A DNA stretch of 64,000 nucleotides from NCBI RefSeq assembly GCF_027943255.1, contig NC_072896.1:66544501-66608500 (forward strand), read 5' to 3'. The notes under the pieces were generated by a model. That model was not told the origin of the DNA and made no database searches. It was given only the letters and a program-made list of their open reading frames with translations. A program made the translations under genes and the position numbers. Positions within the stretch are counted from its first letter, which is position 1. Every line of letters begins with the position of its first letter. Source of the DNA: Anastrepha obliqua. Taxonomy: Eukaryota; Arthropoda; Insecta; Diptera; Tephritidae. This document shows positions 43,096-54,040 of this stretch, one piece after another.

Positions 43096-46000
43096 ACGCT
43101 CACTTAAGTAGGAGAGAGCAAGATGTCGAACGTTGCCGTTCGTTTGCTTTGTTTGCTTTGTCGTTCGATCCGCGCTTTCGCTTGCAGTTCATTCAAGGTA
43201 ACGGCAATGAGCAAGGTAACGACAAATGAGCTAGGTAACGACACATTTTTTCGTGCGTGCAGCCGGCTAAATCGAATTTTAAGACGTTATCACGTCAAAA
43301 TACCAAAATTTATCTTTTGTATTGAAATAATTTTTCAAACGCAAAACACAATTGTGGTGGATAACAACATTCTGTGATAACTGTAAGTAAGTGAGATTAT
43401 TGATGCTTCACAAATATTTTTCACAAATAAAAAAGATGTCATCGCTGAAGTAGTGAATGGTATAAAAAATATTAACGATAGAGATATTTAAATATACAGG
43501 GTGGCTAGTCCAACGCGTTGCCAAATGAAAGAGCAACAATTTTTCTTATCGTTAGTTATCAATTAATATAATATAATAAATAAATCATCAATATTTAAAA
43601 ATTTTTAACCTATTTAGAAAAACTTCGTTAGCCAGAGTCATATAGCCCATAAGATTTTAGCATAATAAAGTGAAACTTTAAATTCGCTGAAAATTCGCGT
43701 TGATTTTTGACAATTTTTTTCGCGCAATGTTGAGAATATTTTTCCATGTTTTTATGTAAGAAAATGCTCAAAACTAGAAAAAAATCAATTTGCAAATGAA
43801 ATAAATTAACATTTATCTTGTGATTCTTGAAACAAAAACGGGGTATCAAAAATAAATTATTCGTAAAAAGAAATTCTTTATTATAAGTTTGTAGTAAAAA
43901 AATAGCGTTCATATAAGTAATACTTATTGAAAATTGACCTCGATATAACTTCGAGTTAATTAAAGGAAGTTCATTTTAAGGTGGCTCGGAATTGACTTTG
44001 AAGCCTTGCTCTGGTAGACTTTTCTTCGTTTAGTTTTATGCCCGAATATGCTAGGAAAAATTTCGTGCATCAGCATTTTGATCAACTTTGACATTTTTAA
44101 CAATTCGTATAAAAGCACAAATACCATACAAGTCCAATTTTAAAATTTCAGATAAAATGGGAAAAGCTCCACAAATTTATCATTATAATTTTACTGTGTG
44201 TTAATTGAAATAATATGTACATATTTAGACAAACTTTTGATATTTTGTCAGGTATTCGTTAGCTTGTATGAAAGAACCATTTTATCATTGAAAGAAAAAA
44301 TAACAGTAACCATTTAATTTTACTATCACTTTGAATCAATTTGAAGCCGTATATAATTTTCCACCATCATATGGGCGATACTCAAATAGACTCTTATCAT
44401 GTGAAGCATGAAAAAAAATAAATTAAACTGAATGTGTGTAGTTATCTGAGTCCATGGCTACTTGATTGCATTTAGGAGCACACCACTTTCCGACGTAACC
44501 GAAAAATGAACACTCTAAAATTTAAATGTTCTACAGATAGCCAAATACTGCCTTTGCTATTCACCTTTCTGCGCTGTTTAATGGAACAAAACAAAGCAAG
44601 CAATACTTCCGGTTACAATAAAAACAACCATCTGCAAAAACTAACAAAAAATTATAAAAAATACATCAACAACAATACCACATGCAATGAAAACAAGTGG
44701 TGGTGGTGGTGGTGGTGACGGTGGCGGTCCTGTTGTGCGTTGAAGCATGGTGTTGGTATAGAACAAGCCAACAACAAACCTCACATCGACACATTTCCGG
44801 TAACGCGACAATGCTTCCTACGCTACAATCTTTCCTGCAGCACCCTGTTCGGGTCTACTACTTTGTATTTGTTAGTGGGCGTGATATTGCAATATTTACC
44901 TGGGCAATAAAATTTTATGTAACAACCATGACCGCAACATGTGCAGTTAATGACCGAAAAACGAAAACCGCAGAGTGGCGACGCGCAACGCGCCAAACGC
45001 ATCAAATGACCGGGTGGTGGTAACGAGTGAGTCCTAGTATGTGGCAACGGTGCCGATCACAGCCGTTCATAAACTCCAGCTGGCCCACACGCACACAAAA
45101 ACACTCACCAGCGAGGCGATACGTGAAAGCTCTTAAAATAAACGCACATTTAAAAGAGCTTCACTCACATAAACACACACGCACACTCATATGCATATCA
45201 ACGTATGCACTTATTTAACACACTCAACATAGTGGGAATACAGTGCGTATACGTAACCATTAAGTGGTGAGGCCCAGCGCACTACGACCGCTATAAACGC
45301 AATAATTTAACTGACTATGAAAATAGTAAAAACGAGTAAAGGCACAAAAAAGGAAAATTAAAACCCACTGTAAACGCAAACCTTCACTGTTTCACTGTAA
45401 AAATATTTAAAGTGCGCTGTGGTATGCAGTGGGGCGTAAAGCCATAAATGCACGCGAATTTATATGCGCATTTTAAATGTAGTAAGGCCAGCAACGCCAA
45501 ACTGCGGCCGACGCGGAAGCACAATGAACTGGCGATTGTGCTTATAATGACGCACATACACACGCGCATGTATAATTTCACACAGTGTTGTTTTTTGATT
45601 TTGCTCTCATGTAAAACCTTTATGTGGCTTTGCTACGCATACATATGTATATACTACTCACACATATACATGCACACATACATACATACATACTCATTGT
45701 TTTATATCATAGCTGTAATTAATTGCACAAAATCGCGTCAAATGAATTTTTTGACTTTATTCGCGCGCTTGATTTTTCTTTTCCATTTTAATTAGCATTA
45801 AGAAGCGAAATATTAAATAAGTATTAAATAAACCCACGTAAGGGGCTGTGATTGTTGAATAAAGGGAAATACGCGTGTTGAATTGGCACGCGTGGCATTG
45901 CGCCAGCACTGTGTAATATTAATAATAAAATAGTAACAGTGCACAAATTTATTGAAATCAGCTAAATTTTAGTAGGCGATTAGGAATTTTCTTATGATTG

Positions 46001-46229
46001 ACTCTTTCCAAGGTATAAGGTGCAACAGTAAAAGGTGAAACTATAGCCGCCCGCAACTTTATCATATTCTCATCAATTTAATTTTTTAAAGGGCTTTACA
46101 GGGTAACCCTATTTAATCCATTACAGATGCACAATTCTTCAAAAACTCCCGAAAACACTCTGTATTCGTGTTCAGCGCGGGAATTCCCGAAATTCCGACG
46201 GTTCCCATGGTAGAAGACCTCTAATTTCT
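43096..46229. other. Non-coding, mostly free of recognisable transposons
   Basis: No gene with a recognisable domain was found. A (TGG)n microsatellite lies at 44697-44717 and CATA repeats at 45660-45690. The part 44650-45600 is less AT-rich and free of visible transposons. It is a candidate for the 5' region or first exon of the minus-strand adhesion gene, but no convincing signal peptide plus phase-1 donor was seen. Confidence 0.35.
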
Positions 46230-46785
46230 GAATAAAAGATAAGTAAACTTCGCTTGAAATCCACCAAAGGACAAAAAGGAAAGGAAATTAATTTGTGGCA
46301 AACAGTGTTGTTTACACATGAGAGAAAGTTTAATATACCTAGTATGTAGTGATGAAAGAGCAAAAGTTTGAAGGCAAAAAAATACTGAATTTAATCCGAA
46401 AAGTTTAGTATCAACTTTCAACATAGTGGCGTCAACGTAATGATTTGGGAGTTGTTGCGGTAAAAACATGGATCGTTATGAATACAAATCTATACTGCCA
46501 CATAAGAACTTGAAATCTTCATTGGATTTGCTCTGTATGGCAATTGACGAATTTGATTCTTTGTCCAAGTGGACCCTCGTTTGGGCCGCCATTTATCTTA
46601 ACCTGCAGGTGCAGGTTGTATCTTTTAACAAGATAACGATCCAATATACACGGCACACTTTGTTGTGGATTTGTTGCTTTACTATGCACTAAGGCAATAA
46701 AACTCATAAAGCCCAGATTTAAATATTATTGAACATTCGTAGGAGCACTTTAGATCGTAATATTAAAAAAAAATCGGGTTTCTGG
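46230..46785 (+). pseudogene. Tc1-like transposase, decayed
   Basis: Frame-shifted pieces in order: LWQTVLFTHERKFNI (first acidic region, D lost) at about 46293, SGVNVMIWELLR at about 46431, MDRYEYKSIL at 46468, a QDNDPIYTAHFVVDLL-like stretch near 46638 holding the second aspartate, and SPDLNIIEHSWEHFRS near 46715 with the third acidic residue (E). This is the normal order of a DD34E Tc1 element. Many stops mark it as old. Confidence 0.7.
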
Positions 46786-46990
46786 CGCTGCTATACTTAC
46801 GACAAAAACATGGTCGTTTGAAAAGTACGTGCAAAAATTAGAACCACTTAATTGTTTGGCGGAGACCTTTTTTATTTTTCGACATGGTCCATTTTTGCCT
46901 TATACGCTTCAACCAACGCTGATCTAGTTTGTTCATATAATACATTCCGAATAATTTGTGCAAGTCTGAAAAAATAGCCATTCGTTTCTG

Positions 46991-48404
46991 TCCAATCTAT
47001 TCAATTCGTCGATCCGACTCCAGTATGTTCCAAGCTAGTGGAAAGTTGCAGAGATGATTATGATTGCCAAACCAGGAAAGGATCCACATATTGTTTCTTC
47101 ATACCACCCAATCTCCTTGTTGCCAAAAATTTCAAAACTACTAGAAAAGCTCATTCTCAATCGCTTAAAACCAATAATTGAAATTCGCAATCTGATACCT
47201 TCACACCAGTTTGGATTCCGCTGTAAACACTCCACCATAGATCAGGTGCACAGAACTACAGCTGAAATAGAAAAATCGTTCGAAGAGAAAAACATATGCT
47301 CAGCAGTCTTCCTGGACGTCGCGCAAGCATTTGACAAGGTTTGGCATGAAGGCCTTATCAACAAATTGAACTCATGCCTGCCACTTCAATACAGTTCATT
47401 TATGAAATCGTATATAACTGAACGGTATTTTCGCGCAAAACAAGGGAATGAGTATTCCAAATTGCAGAAAATAAACGCTGGCGTGCCGCAAGGAAGTATC
47501 CTTGGACCCCTTCTTTACCTTATATATACGAAAGATATACGAATACCTCCAAGCACTATGATCGCCACCTTTGCTGATGACACAGCAATCCTCGCAACAG
47601 GAAAAACCGCCGAAGTAGCTGCAACTAAACTTCAAATCGCTATAGACGCAGTAGAAAAATGGACGAAAATTTGGCGAATAAATTTAAATAGTAACAAATC
47701 AATTCATGTGACCTTTACCAATAAAAAAGTAAACCATCACCCAATAATGCTACTAGGCGCTCCAATTCCATACGCAAATACTGCCAAATATCTTGGTATA
47801 ACCCTCGATGCTAAGCTACGTTGGAAGGAGCATATAAATATAAAACGAAGCGAACTTAATTTGAAAATATTAAAAATGAACTGGCTCATTGGACGGAATT
47901 TAAAACTCTCCATATATAACAAAATAATGATATACAATCAAATTATCAAACCCGTGTGGTCTTATGGCGCTCAAATTTGGGGTTGTGCCAGTCAAAATAA
48001 TATTAACATAATTCAACGATTTCAAAATAAAATTATCAAAAATATTGTCAACGCACCTTGGTACGTTCGCAATGCAGATGTTCATCGTGACCTGTGCATT
48101 CCTACGGTCGCTGAAGTTATTAAAATACAAGCAGAAGCCCACTCTATGAGACTCCAGAGGCACATTAACGAGGAAGCCAGCAAACTTCTCAACACCGCAG
48201 GCCTAACCCGACGACTCCAGCGAAAAAAACCATATGATCTTATCGGTAGTTAATGTAAAGAATAGCTTTTATAATTCTCTTCATAAAAACCCCACAAAAT
48301 TGTTAAAATCATACCGCTTGTTAGTTTCCCTTAAACTAGTTGTAGTGTCAACAAACATTGTATACCTATATATAGTTAAATGTTTGTAATAAAAATAAAA
48401 AAAA
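46991..48404 (+). mobile_element. Jockey-like LINE, 5'-truncated, with target duplication
   Basis: The insert is bounded by the 9-bp repeat TCGTTTCTG (46982-46990 and 48405-48413) and ends in an A-rich tail (48389-48404). The coding frame begins right at the truncation point (FLSNLFN-like residues), and 150 bp of 3' untranslated sequence follow the stop at 48251. These are the marks of target-primed reverse transcription. It lies inside the mariner-like element. Confidence 0.9.
47054..48253 (+). CDS. Jockey-like reverse transcriptase, C-terminal 399 codons open
   Basis: This is the longest open frame in the window. It encodes the polymerase of a non-LTR retrotransposon, which makes cDNA at the nicked target. 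Fingers start with AKPGKDPHIVSSYHPISLLP. Motif A is FLDVAQAFDKVWH (residues 86-98), motif B GVPQGSILGPLLY (143-155) and motif C FADDTAIL (173-180). Thumb and C-terminal region follow (YLGITLDAKLRWKEHI, SYGAQIWGCAS, LCIPTV), then the natural stop. Upstream the same frame continues to 46991 but has one TAG at 47036. The endonuclease and ORF1 are missing through 5' truncation. All visible catalytic residues are intact, so it is young relative to its surroundings. Confidence 0.9.
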   Translation: MIMIAKPGKDPHIVSSYHPISLLPKISKLLEKLILNRLKPIIEIRNLIPSHQFGFRCKHSTIDQVHRTTAEIEKSFEEKNICSAVFLDVAQAFDKVWHEGLINKLNSCLPLQYSSFMKSYITERYFRAKQGNEYSKLQKINAGVPQGSILGPLLYLIYTKDIRIPPSTMIATFADDTAILATGKTAEVAATKLQIAIDAVEKWTKIWRINLNSNKSIHVTFTNKKVNHHPIMLLGAPIPYANTAKYLGITLDAKLRWKEHINIKRSELNLKILKMNWLIGRNLKLSIYNKIMIYNQIIKPVWSYGAQIWGCASQNNINIIQRFQNKIIKNIVNAPWYVRNADVHRDLCIPTVAEVIKIQAEAHSMRLQRHINEEASKLLNTAGLTRRLQRKKPYDLIGS

Positions 48405-48777
48405 TCGTTTCTGCAATCACTTTCTCCTTTGAATAAAATCTTTTTCACTCTAGCTATTCTTCAAATTGGGGAACAAATAGTAGTCCAAGGGATCAAAGGG
48501 AGCCAAGTTTGAAGAACAGGAGGATGTGCAACGAGTTGAAACCCTATTTCCATTAATTTTGCGGCCACAACTGCTGAGGCGTCAGCTGGTGCCTTGCCGT
48601 CACTGAAAAGGAAAATCACTCGATTTTCTTTATTCAAGCGAACGCAAACACAGAGAAATATACCGATCTAGCTGAAACTTGGTGTGTGTTCTTCCAAGAT
48701 ATGCCACTAACTAAACACAGCCTCGATGCGCACCAGTAGTACCATCTCTCTGACTTTGCCCGTACTTTTCAAACGGC

Positions 48778-50606
48778 ATTCGTAAAAGGCTACAATATCT
48801 AGGATTAAGGAGTGCTTTCATATTGAGCTAAGTTTTTTTTTGTACTGTATGTAAATATTTCTCATCGCTATTTTTGCGTAAAAAAAGAATATTTATAGTA
48901 CAGGTATATTGTGTTTATAATAAGGTTTGAAATAAAACTGTAGTAATACATTTTTCGGCAAACTGTTTGAATTTTCAAAACAACGGTAATATGGGGAGTA
49001 TTTAGACCTGTAGCCATCACTGTATATGGCAGATTGACCCATTAAGGTCAATATTAATGCCGAGGCATTCAATACCTTCAATATCTCCTAGCAACGCCCG
49101 CTCAGATGTAACACGTTTTATCGACACATCCCTTCTTTGTAGCTACTTGTAGTTGTGTGCGTGCATTTATTACTCCTTGTACATGTTTATGTATGAAAAA
49201 TGGTAATCACATCACTTTTAATTAAATGTAGTCAGCGGCAGAGCAAAAATGTAATACTGGAGGAAGTAAAAGTTGACAGCATATGCCTGCAAGACCTTCA
49301 ATGCTGGCTCATGAATTTATACATATGTATGTATGGATGTACCCACCTGCTTCTGAACTAATATTTATGTAAGCGCTTGTACGCGTTAAGAGGAAACTAC
49401 ATTTGCTTCGTTAGATAACAAGATTGTGAAAGTGCCCGAGTGAGTGAGTCCACATTACGCATATGAAAGTGTACTTGTGTATGCGCACATTTAATTGTTT
49501 AAGGTGGGGAGTGCATTGGCAGATAAACCTGTCGGTATGTGGGAATGTTTATGAACTTGGCTACACCTACATAATAACAAAACAGATTGTATGTGTGTAG
49601 CAGCGATAACTTTTTTTAGGTCGTTAAAAAGCAAGCACACACTTGCAACATGCAACATTTAACGCGGCGCAGTGTGAGTTGTTATTGTTGCGGCTATAAT
49701 GTGCAATGACTCCCACTCACACGTAGTACTATAATGCAATGTGATAATTTCCGGAGCAGTTTCCAAGTTCTCTGAGTACAAAAAAGAACAAGCCAGAAAA
49801 CACATACACGCACAAAGTAAACACATACAAGCATATGATATTTTCCATTTCGCACCTTAAAAGGCATTTTAATAATTTTAGACATTTGCGGAATGTGAAG
49901 CAGCAACAATAAGGAAAATATTTATGTGTACACCCATACACATAGCCACATTCTCTGACAAACTCATACATATACCGCTACATGAATTTGTAATTATGTT
50001 GACTGGCTTGTCAGGTGCCTGACAGCAAACGAAGTACGGCAGAGCACTTGGGAGCATACCACACACGCGAAGTAGTTATGAGCCACATTTGGAGTAGTAA
50101 AAGAAGTAGTGAGGGTAATAACAACACCATCAGCGATAACAACGGCACTGACAATAACATTTTCTATAATGCGTTTGAAGAAGAAAGTTACGGCAATAAC
50201 AACAACAATGCCAAAGGACACAGTAGTTGTAGCTGCTCCTGCAAGTGCAACTCTCATACGCAGCCTGTGCTGTGCAATGATAACACACACACATTGTGTT
50301 GTAGGTGTGTACACTATGACCTCCTGTTGGCTTTTGTTGCATTTAACTAGAGTATTTTGTGTATATGTACGCAACTACGCACGTCTTTACACCGCTCCCC
50401 CTCTGTGCTGTCATGTACAACATGTGTTAGTGTAAAGGAGGTGAGTGTGTGTGAACCTCCATGAAGCAAATTGTTTATGCGGTTCGTAAATGTTATTAAA
50501 AAACTTACCTTAACGACACGTTATGAGCGGTCTTAGAGGGTAAATACTTGTGCGCAAAGTTATGCACCAGTGATTGTCTTTTAGCAAAGAAATTTATTGA
50601 ACTTTA
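48778..50606. other. Non-coding, few recognisable repeats
   Basis: No gene found. The part 49100-50500 is less AT-rich with CA/TG-rich stretches, and overlapping open frames on both strands near 50000-50430 have low-complexity translations. It is another candidate place for promoter or 5' UTR of the adhesion gene; no direct evidence. Confidence 0.3.
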
Positions 50607-50608
50607 TA

Positions 50609-51516
50609 CAGGGTAGGCCATTTAAAGCGGGCCCATCTGGCAACCCTATAACTTTTGACAGGAACGTCAGATCGACTAATGACATAGCGCGTTGGAAGCG
50701 TCAGTCCAAGACAATTTTTACCATGGAGCAGTACACTCCAAAAGAACGCGCTGAAATAATTCAGCTTTACATCCAAAATAACTTCTCAATTGTGAAAACT
50801 CAACGTGCGTTTAAAAAAAAAATAAAGTTAAAAGTGCGCCATCCAAAAGCACTTTACAGCGTTTATACGCAAAATTTATTAACCACGGTAGTCTCAGCAA
50901 TACCAGCCACGCATCCAGACAACGTACACGACGTTCTGCTGAAAATATCGAGGCTGTACGAGCCAGTGTTGAGGAGGCTCCGCGAACATCGAGTTATCGT
51001 CGTTCTCAGGAATTAGGCATCGCCAGGACAACACTCAGGCGCATAATTCGCATCGATTTGAAAATGTTTCCGTACAAAATTCAAATGGCACAAAAATTAA
51101 ACCCGGCTGATTACCCGAAACGGCTTCAAGGTTGATTTCGAAAAATGGTGATTTTCCGTGGCCACCGAGATCACCAGATTTGACGCCACCGGACTTTTAT
51201 TTGTGGGGTTATCTGAAATCCAAGGTATACATCAACAAGCCAAGGACTCTAACTCAACTTAAAAACAATATCCGACGCGAAATCGCCGCCATACCGGCCG
51301 AAATATTGGCCAAAACGATGGAAAACGCCGAAAAAAGGACACATTTGGCCATCAAGGCCAGAGGCAAACATTTGAAGGATATCATTTTCAAAAACTAGCT
51401 GGAACAAATCTCCTTGAATCAAAATAAATGATTTTTCATATCAACACAAAAAAAAATGTTTTTTTCAATGTTTTTTTTTCAGAAACAAATGGGCCCGCTT
51501 TAAATGGCCTACCCTG
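50609..51516 (+). mobile_element. DUF4817-type transposon, internally deleted, perfect ends
   Basis: 28-bp terminal inverted repeats are identical (50609-50636 and 51516-51489, beginning CAGGGTAGGCCATTTAAAGC) with TA on each side (50607-50608 and 51517-51518). The transposase starts at 50723 (MEQYTPKERAEIIQLYIQNN). It frame-shifts in the helix-turn-helix region near 50900-51010, loses the catalytic middle at about 51128, and resumes with WPPRSPDLTPPDFYLWGY, KSKVYINKPRTLTQL and a stop at 51396. The third aspartate (PPDF) is kept; the first two are gone. Perfect ends imply recent mobilisation by an enzyme supplied elsewhere. Confidence 0.88.
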
Positions 51517-51822
51517 TAGGTTTTCATTTCCAATAGCTAAGGCGATTACTAAGTAATTGAAAAGCTGAACCTCAGAAAAAAACGAGCTGTAGACTATAGG
51601 TTGGGTTGGGTGGCATTCGTTTGTTCATTTGGTAAATCTCGAAATACGAGGTTTCTTACAGACTACATAAAACTAACAGTATTTCTAAGAATTATGTACA
51701 TGTACATATATCGCAACTATTTAAACAATTCATTGAGTGATAATTTTAATTTATATTTAAATAGCAATAAATGAAAATTCAAGATTCTGGGTAAACTCAT
51801 TCAATGCTCTAACTATGGGTGT

Positions 51823-52089
51823 TTAATAACGCGCAACTTGCATTAAACAAAAAAAGATATTTTTTTTGCGTTCAAGTCTACTGATGTGACACTGATGATA
51901 TGGCCTCCAAATAAAGACAACATACTCAAGCTTAGAGCTTATGATCGAAGTAAATAGTGGCTTCAAAGTGCATGAATCCGTAAAATCAGAAACAAAACGC
52001 CGAATGAAGGTAAGTGTAGAATACGATTTGGCGATAACAAAATTCAAATGAATAAGCAAATGAAAAGGTGATTGTAAGATTATTTTCAA
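51823..52089 (-). pseudogene. Jockey/CR1-like LINE, 3' part (separated by a DNA transposon)
   Basis: An 88-codon minus frame reads SYSTLTFIRRFVSDFTDSCTLKPLF then SKLEYVVFIWRPYHQCHI and LERKK, the thumb end of a Jockey/CR1-like reverse transcriptase. It is the continuation of the 53870-53320 fragment. The DD41D-type element at 52094-53317 lies between. A second copy of this LINE at 59110-59750 is uninterrupted here. Confidence 0.8.
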
Positions 52090-52093
52090 GTTA

Positions 52094-53317
52094 AGTGTTT
52101 TTCAATTGCCGCCCTGTGGCAGCCATTTTGTTTTGGTGACATCTGTCAAATCTTTTGTTTATTATTCAGTTATTTATGCCAAATCATCATGGCAAGTTAC
52201 ACGATTGAAAAACACGTTCAAATGATAAAACTTTATTATCAAAATGAGTGTTCATTAACGCAAACGTTGCGCGCATTGCGTCCATTTTTCGGTAGACGTG
52301 ATGGCCCTTCAAAGTCGACTCTTCAACGTTTGGTGGCGAAATTTGAGACGACCGGGTCAGTAAACACTCAGCCAACACCCGTACGTTCAAGGAACGCAAG
52401 ATCAGCCGAGAACATTGCCGCTGTCCGTGAAAGTGTACAGCAGAACCCGAGGCAGTCTATTCCTCGCCGTACACAAGAACTTGGCCATTCGCTGACTTCA
52501 ACTTGGCGAATTTTGCGTCGGGACTTGCGCCTACACCCGTACAAGATCCAAGTGACTCAAGAGCTCAAAAATGATGACCATAGACCGTTTGGAAGAGAAC
52601 CCCAGTTTTGGACGAAAAATCATCTTTAGTGACGAGGCGCATTTTTGGATGAATGGCTGTGTTAACAAACAAAATTGCAGCATATGGGATGACACCAATC
52701 CACACGAGGTTGACCAGGTGATAATGCATCCTCCGTTTGGTGTGGATTTTGGGCCGGCGGCGTCATTGGTCCGTACTTTTTTGAAAACGACGTTGGTGAG
52801 GCGGTCACCGTCAACAGCGAGCGCTACACAACGATGATAACCAACTTCTTATGGCCCATATTGAACCGTATGGACCTAGACGACGGCGCTACGTGCCACA
52901 AAGCAAACGCCACGAATGACATTCTGCATGAACGATTTGAGAGTAAGGTTATCTCTCGCAGGGGTGATGTGAATTGGCCACCAAGGTCATGCGATTTGAC
53001 CCCGCTAGACTTTTCCCTGTGGGCTTTCTTGAAGTCTCAGGTCTATGCAAATAAACCACAATCAACCTATGCTCTAAAGGTGAACAAAACACAGGCCATC
53101 GCTCAAATTCCGCCGGTTCTATGAGGCAGAGTTATTGAAAATTGGACCACTCGGATCCGTTCCACCATAAGAAGCCGAGGCAGGCATTTGAATGATGTCA
53201 TATTCCACACTCAATGGCATATATGCGCCTTTCAAATAAAAAAATAATTTTGTCAATAACTCACACACAGCTTGTTTTATTCCATTTCAACATCTACCCG
53301 CCCTTATTGAAAAACCC
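52094..53317 (+). mobile_element. DUF4817/DD41D-type transposon with decayed transposase
   Basis: The right end, read inwards, is AGGGTTTTTCAATAAGGGCG; the left end AGTGTTTTTCAATTGCCGCC is its decayed match, with TA just outside each. The transposase starts at 52189 (MASYTIEKHVQMIKLYYQNE, then TLRALRPFFG and SIPRRTQELGHS). It shifts frame near 52600 at KIIFSDEAHFWMNG (first aspartate kept), shifts again near 52840, has a DGATCHKANATND region where the Q-Q-D-G motif reads LDDGA, and ends with WPPRSCDLTPLDFSLWAFLK (third aspartate). Frame breaks near 52600, 52740-52840 and 53125 leave it dead. Confidence 0.82.
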
Positions 53318-53319
53318 TT

Positions 53320-53870
53320 TATTACTTCACCCGAGTTCTTTATAAAATATGAGGCCGACTTTAAACGCTTTGACTTAGAAAATGACATATGAGAGCATTT
53401 CTTAATATTTAGTTGAAGTAGATTCCTATCGTACCATGTCCCAACGTTGTTGAGGTCGGATTGAAGATTGTTTGAACCAGACAGGCTTAGTACAGTTTTA
53501 AAAATGTTTATGTCGTTTGTATACAAAAGAAGTTCAAAGAAATGGCACATTCAGATATGTTATTAATAAAAATTACAGAGAACCAAAGGCCCGAAGTGCT
53601 GCCCTGAAAGACACCATAGATAGATAGATATATTATCGTCAATGACTAAACATTCACGATTGAAAAGGTGCGTCTTCATCCATTTAGGTAAAATAGAGAG
53701 AAACCCAACACGTATCCGTTTTAAGATTAAGCTTGAGTGGCAGACTTCATTGAAAGTCTTGGAAAAATCCGTATAAGTAGCATCAATTTGAAGGATATTA
53801 TTGGGAGTTGAAAAAACAGCAAAAATGGGTTTTGACCTACCAGCCATAAAACCATGCTGACTAATTGATA
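53320..53870 (-). pseudogene. Jockey/CR1-like LINE, reverse transcriptase 5' part
   Basis: The minus frames (53847-53563, 53550-53287) contain motif A-like IDATYTDFSKTFNEVCHS, LPKWMKTHLFNREC, a motif B region with LSGQHFGPLVL, then motif C altered to YTNDINIF (usual ADD lost) and NNVGTWYDRNLLQLNIKKCS. It joins the 52089-51823 piece on the other side of the inserted transposon. Confidence 0.8.
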
Positions 53871-53878
53871 TTGATCGA

Positions 53879-54040
53879 CACGCAATGGCAAACCTTCGAG
53901 TGTATTTCTGCCATAAAAAAGCTCCTCATAAAAATATCTGCCGTTCGGAGTCGGCTTGAAACTGTAGGTCCCTCCATTTGTGGAACAACACCAAGACGCA
54001 CACCACAAATAGGAGGAGGAGCCCGGCTAAACACCCAAAT
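53879..54040 (+). mobile_element. tRNA-derived SINE, 5'-truncated
   Basis: It starts in the body (GCAATGGCAAACCTTCGAG) and runs through CCGTTCGGAGTCGGCTTGAA and GGTCCCTCCATTTGTGG to AAACACCCAAATATATAA. The tRNA-like head is missing. 5' truncation is expected of reverse-transcribed copies. It abuts the 5' edge of the Jockey/CR1-like fragment. Confidence 0.85.

Larger units (their letters stand above)
46812..48777 (-). mobile_element. Mariner-like element split by a LINE
   Basis: The left end GGTCGTTTGAAAAGTACGTG is mirrored at the right end (CCGTACTTTTCAAACGGC near 48760-48777). On the minus strand a transposase remnant reads FDPLDYYLFPNLKNS near 48495-48455, then a VIAET-containing stretch. 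After skipping the LINE it resumes in a GYFF...VLYEQTR / KAKMDH region at 46975-46870. The DPLDYYLF word holds the third catalytic aspartate. The N-terminal and central parts (48500-48700) are reduced, so it was already a deletion derivative. Confidence 0.7.

Noticed and set aside
43496..43530. Start of a DNA element at ACAGGGTGGCTAGTCC
   Set aside because: It looks like a terminal repeat, but no inverted partner was found in the neighbouring sequence.
45384..45581. Minus frame starting MKLYMRVCMCVIISTIASSLC as a possible signal-peptide exon
   Set aside because: Hydrophobic, but no phase-1 GT donor fits and the rest is low-complexity. Kept only as part of a candidate 5' region.
49994..50435. 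Several overlapping frames on both strands as a possible gene
   Set aside because: They arise from AAC/ACA-rich sequence, which leaves frames open on both strands. No domain or consistent splice structure.
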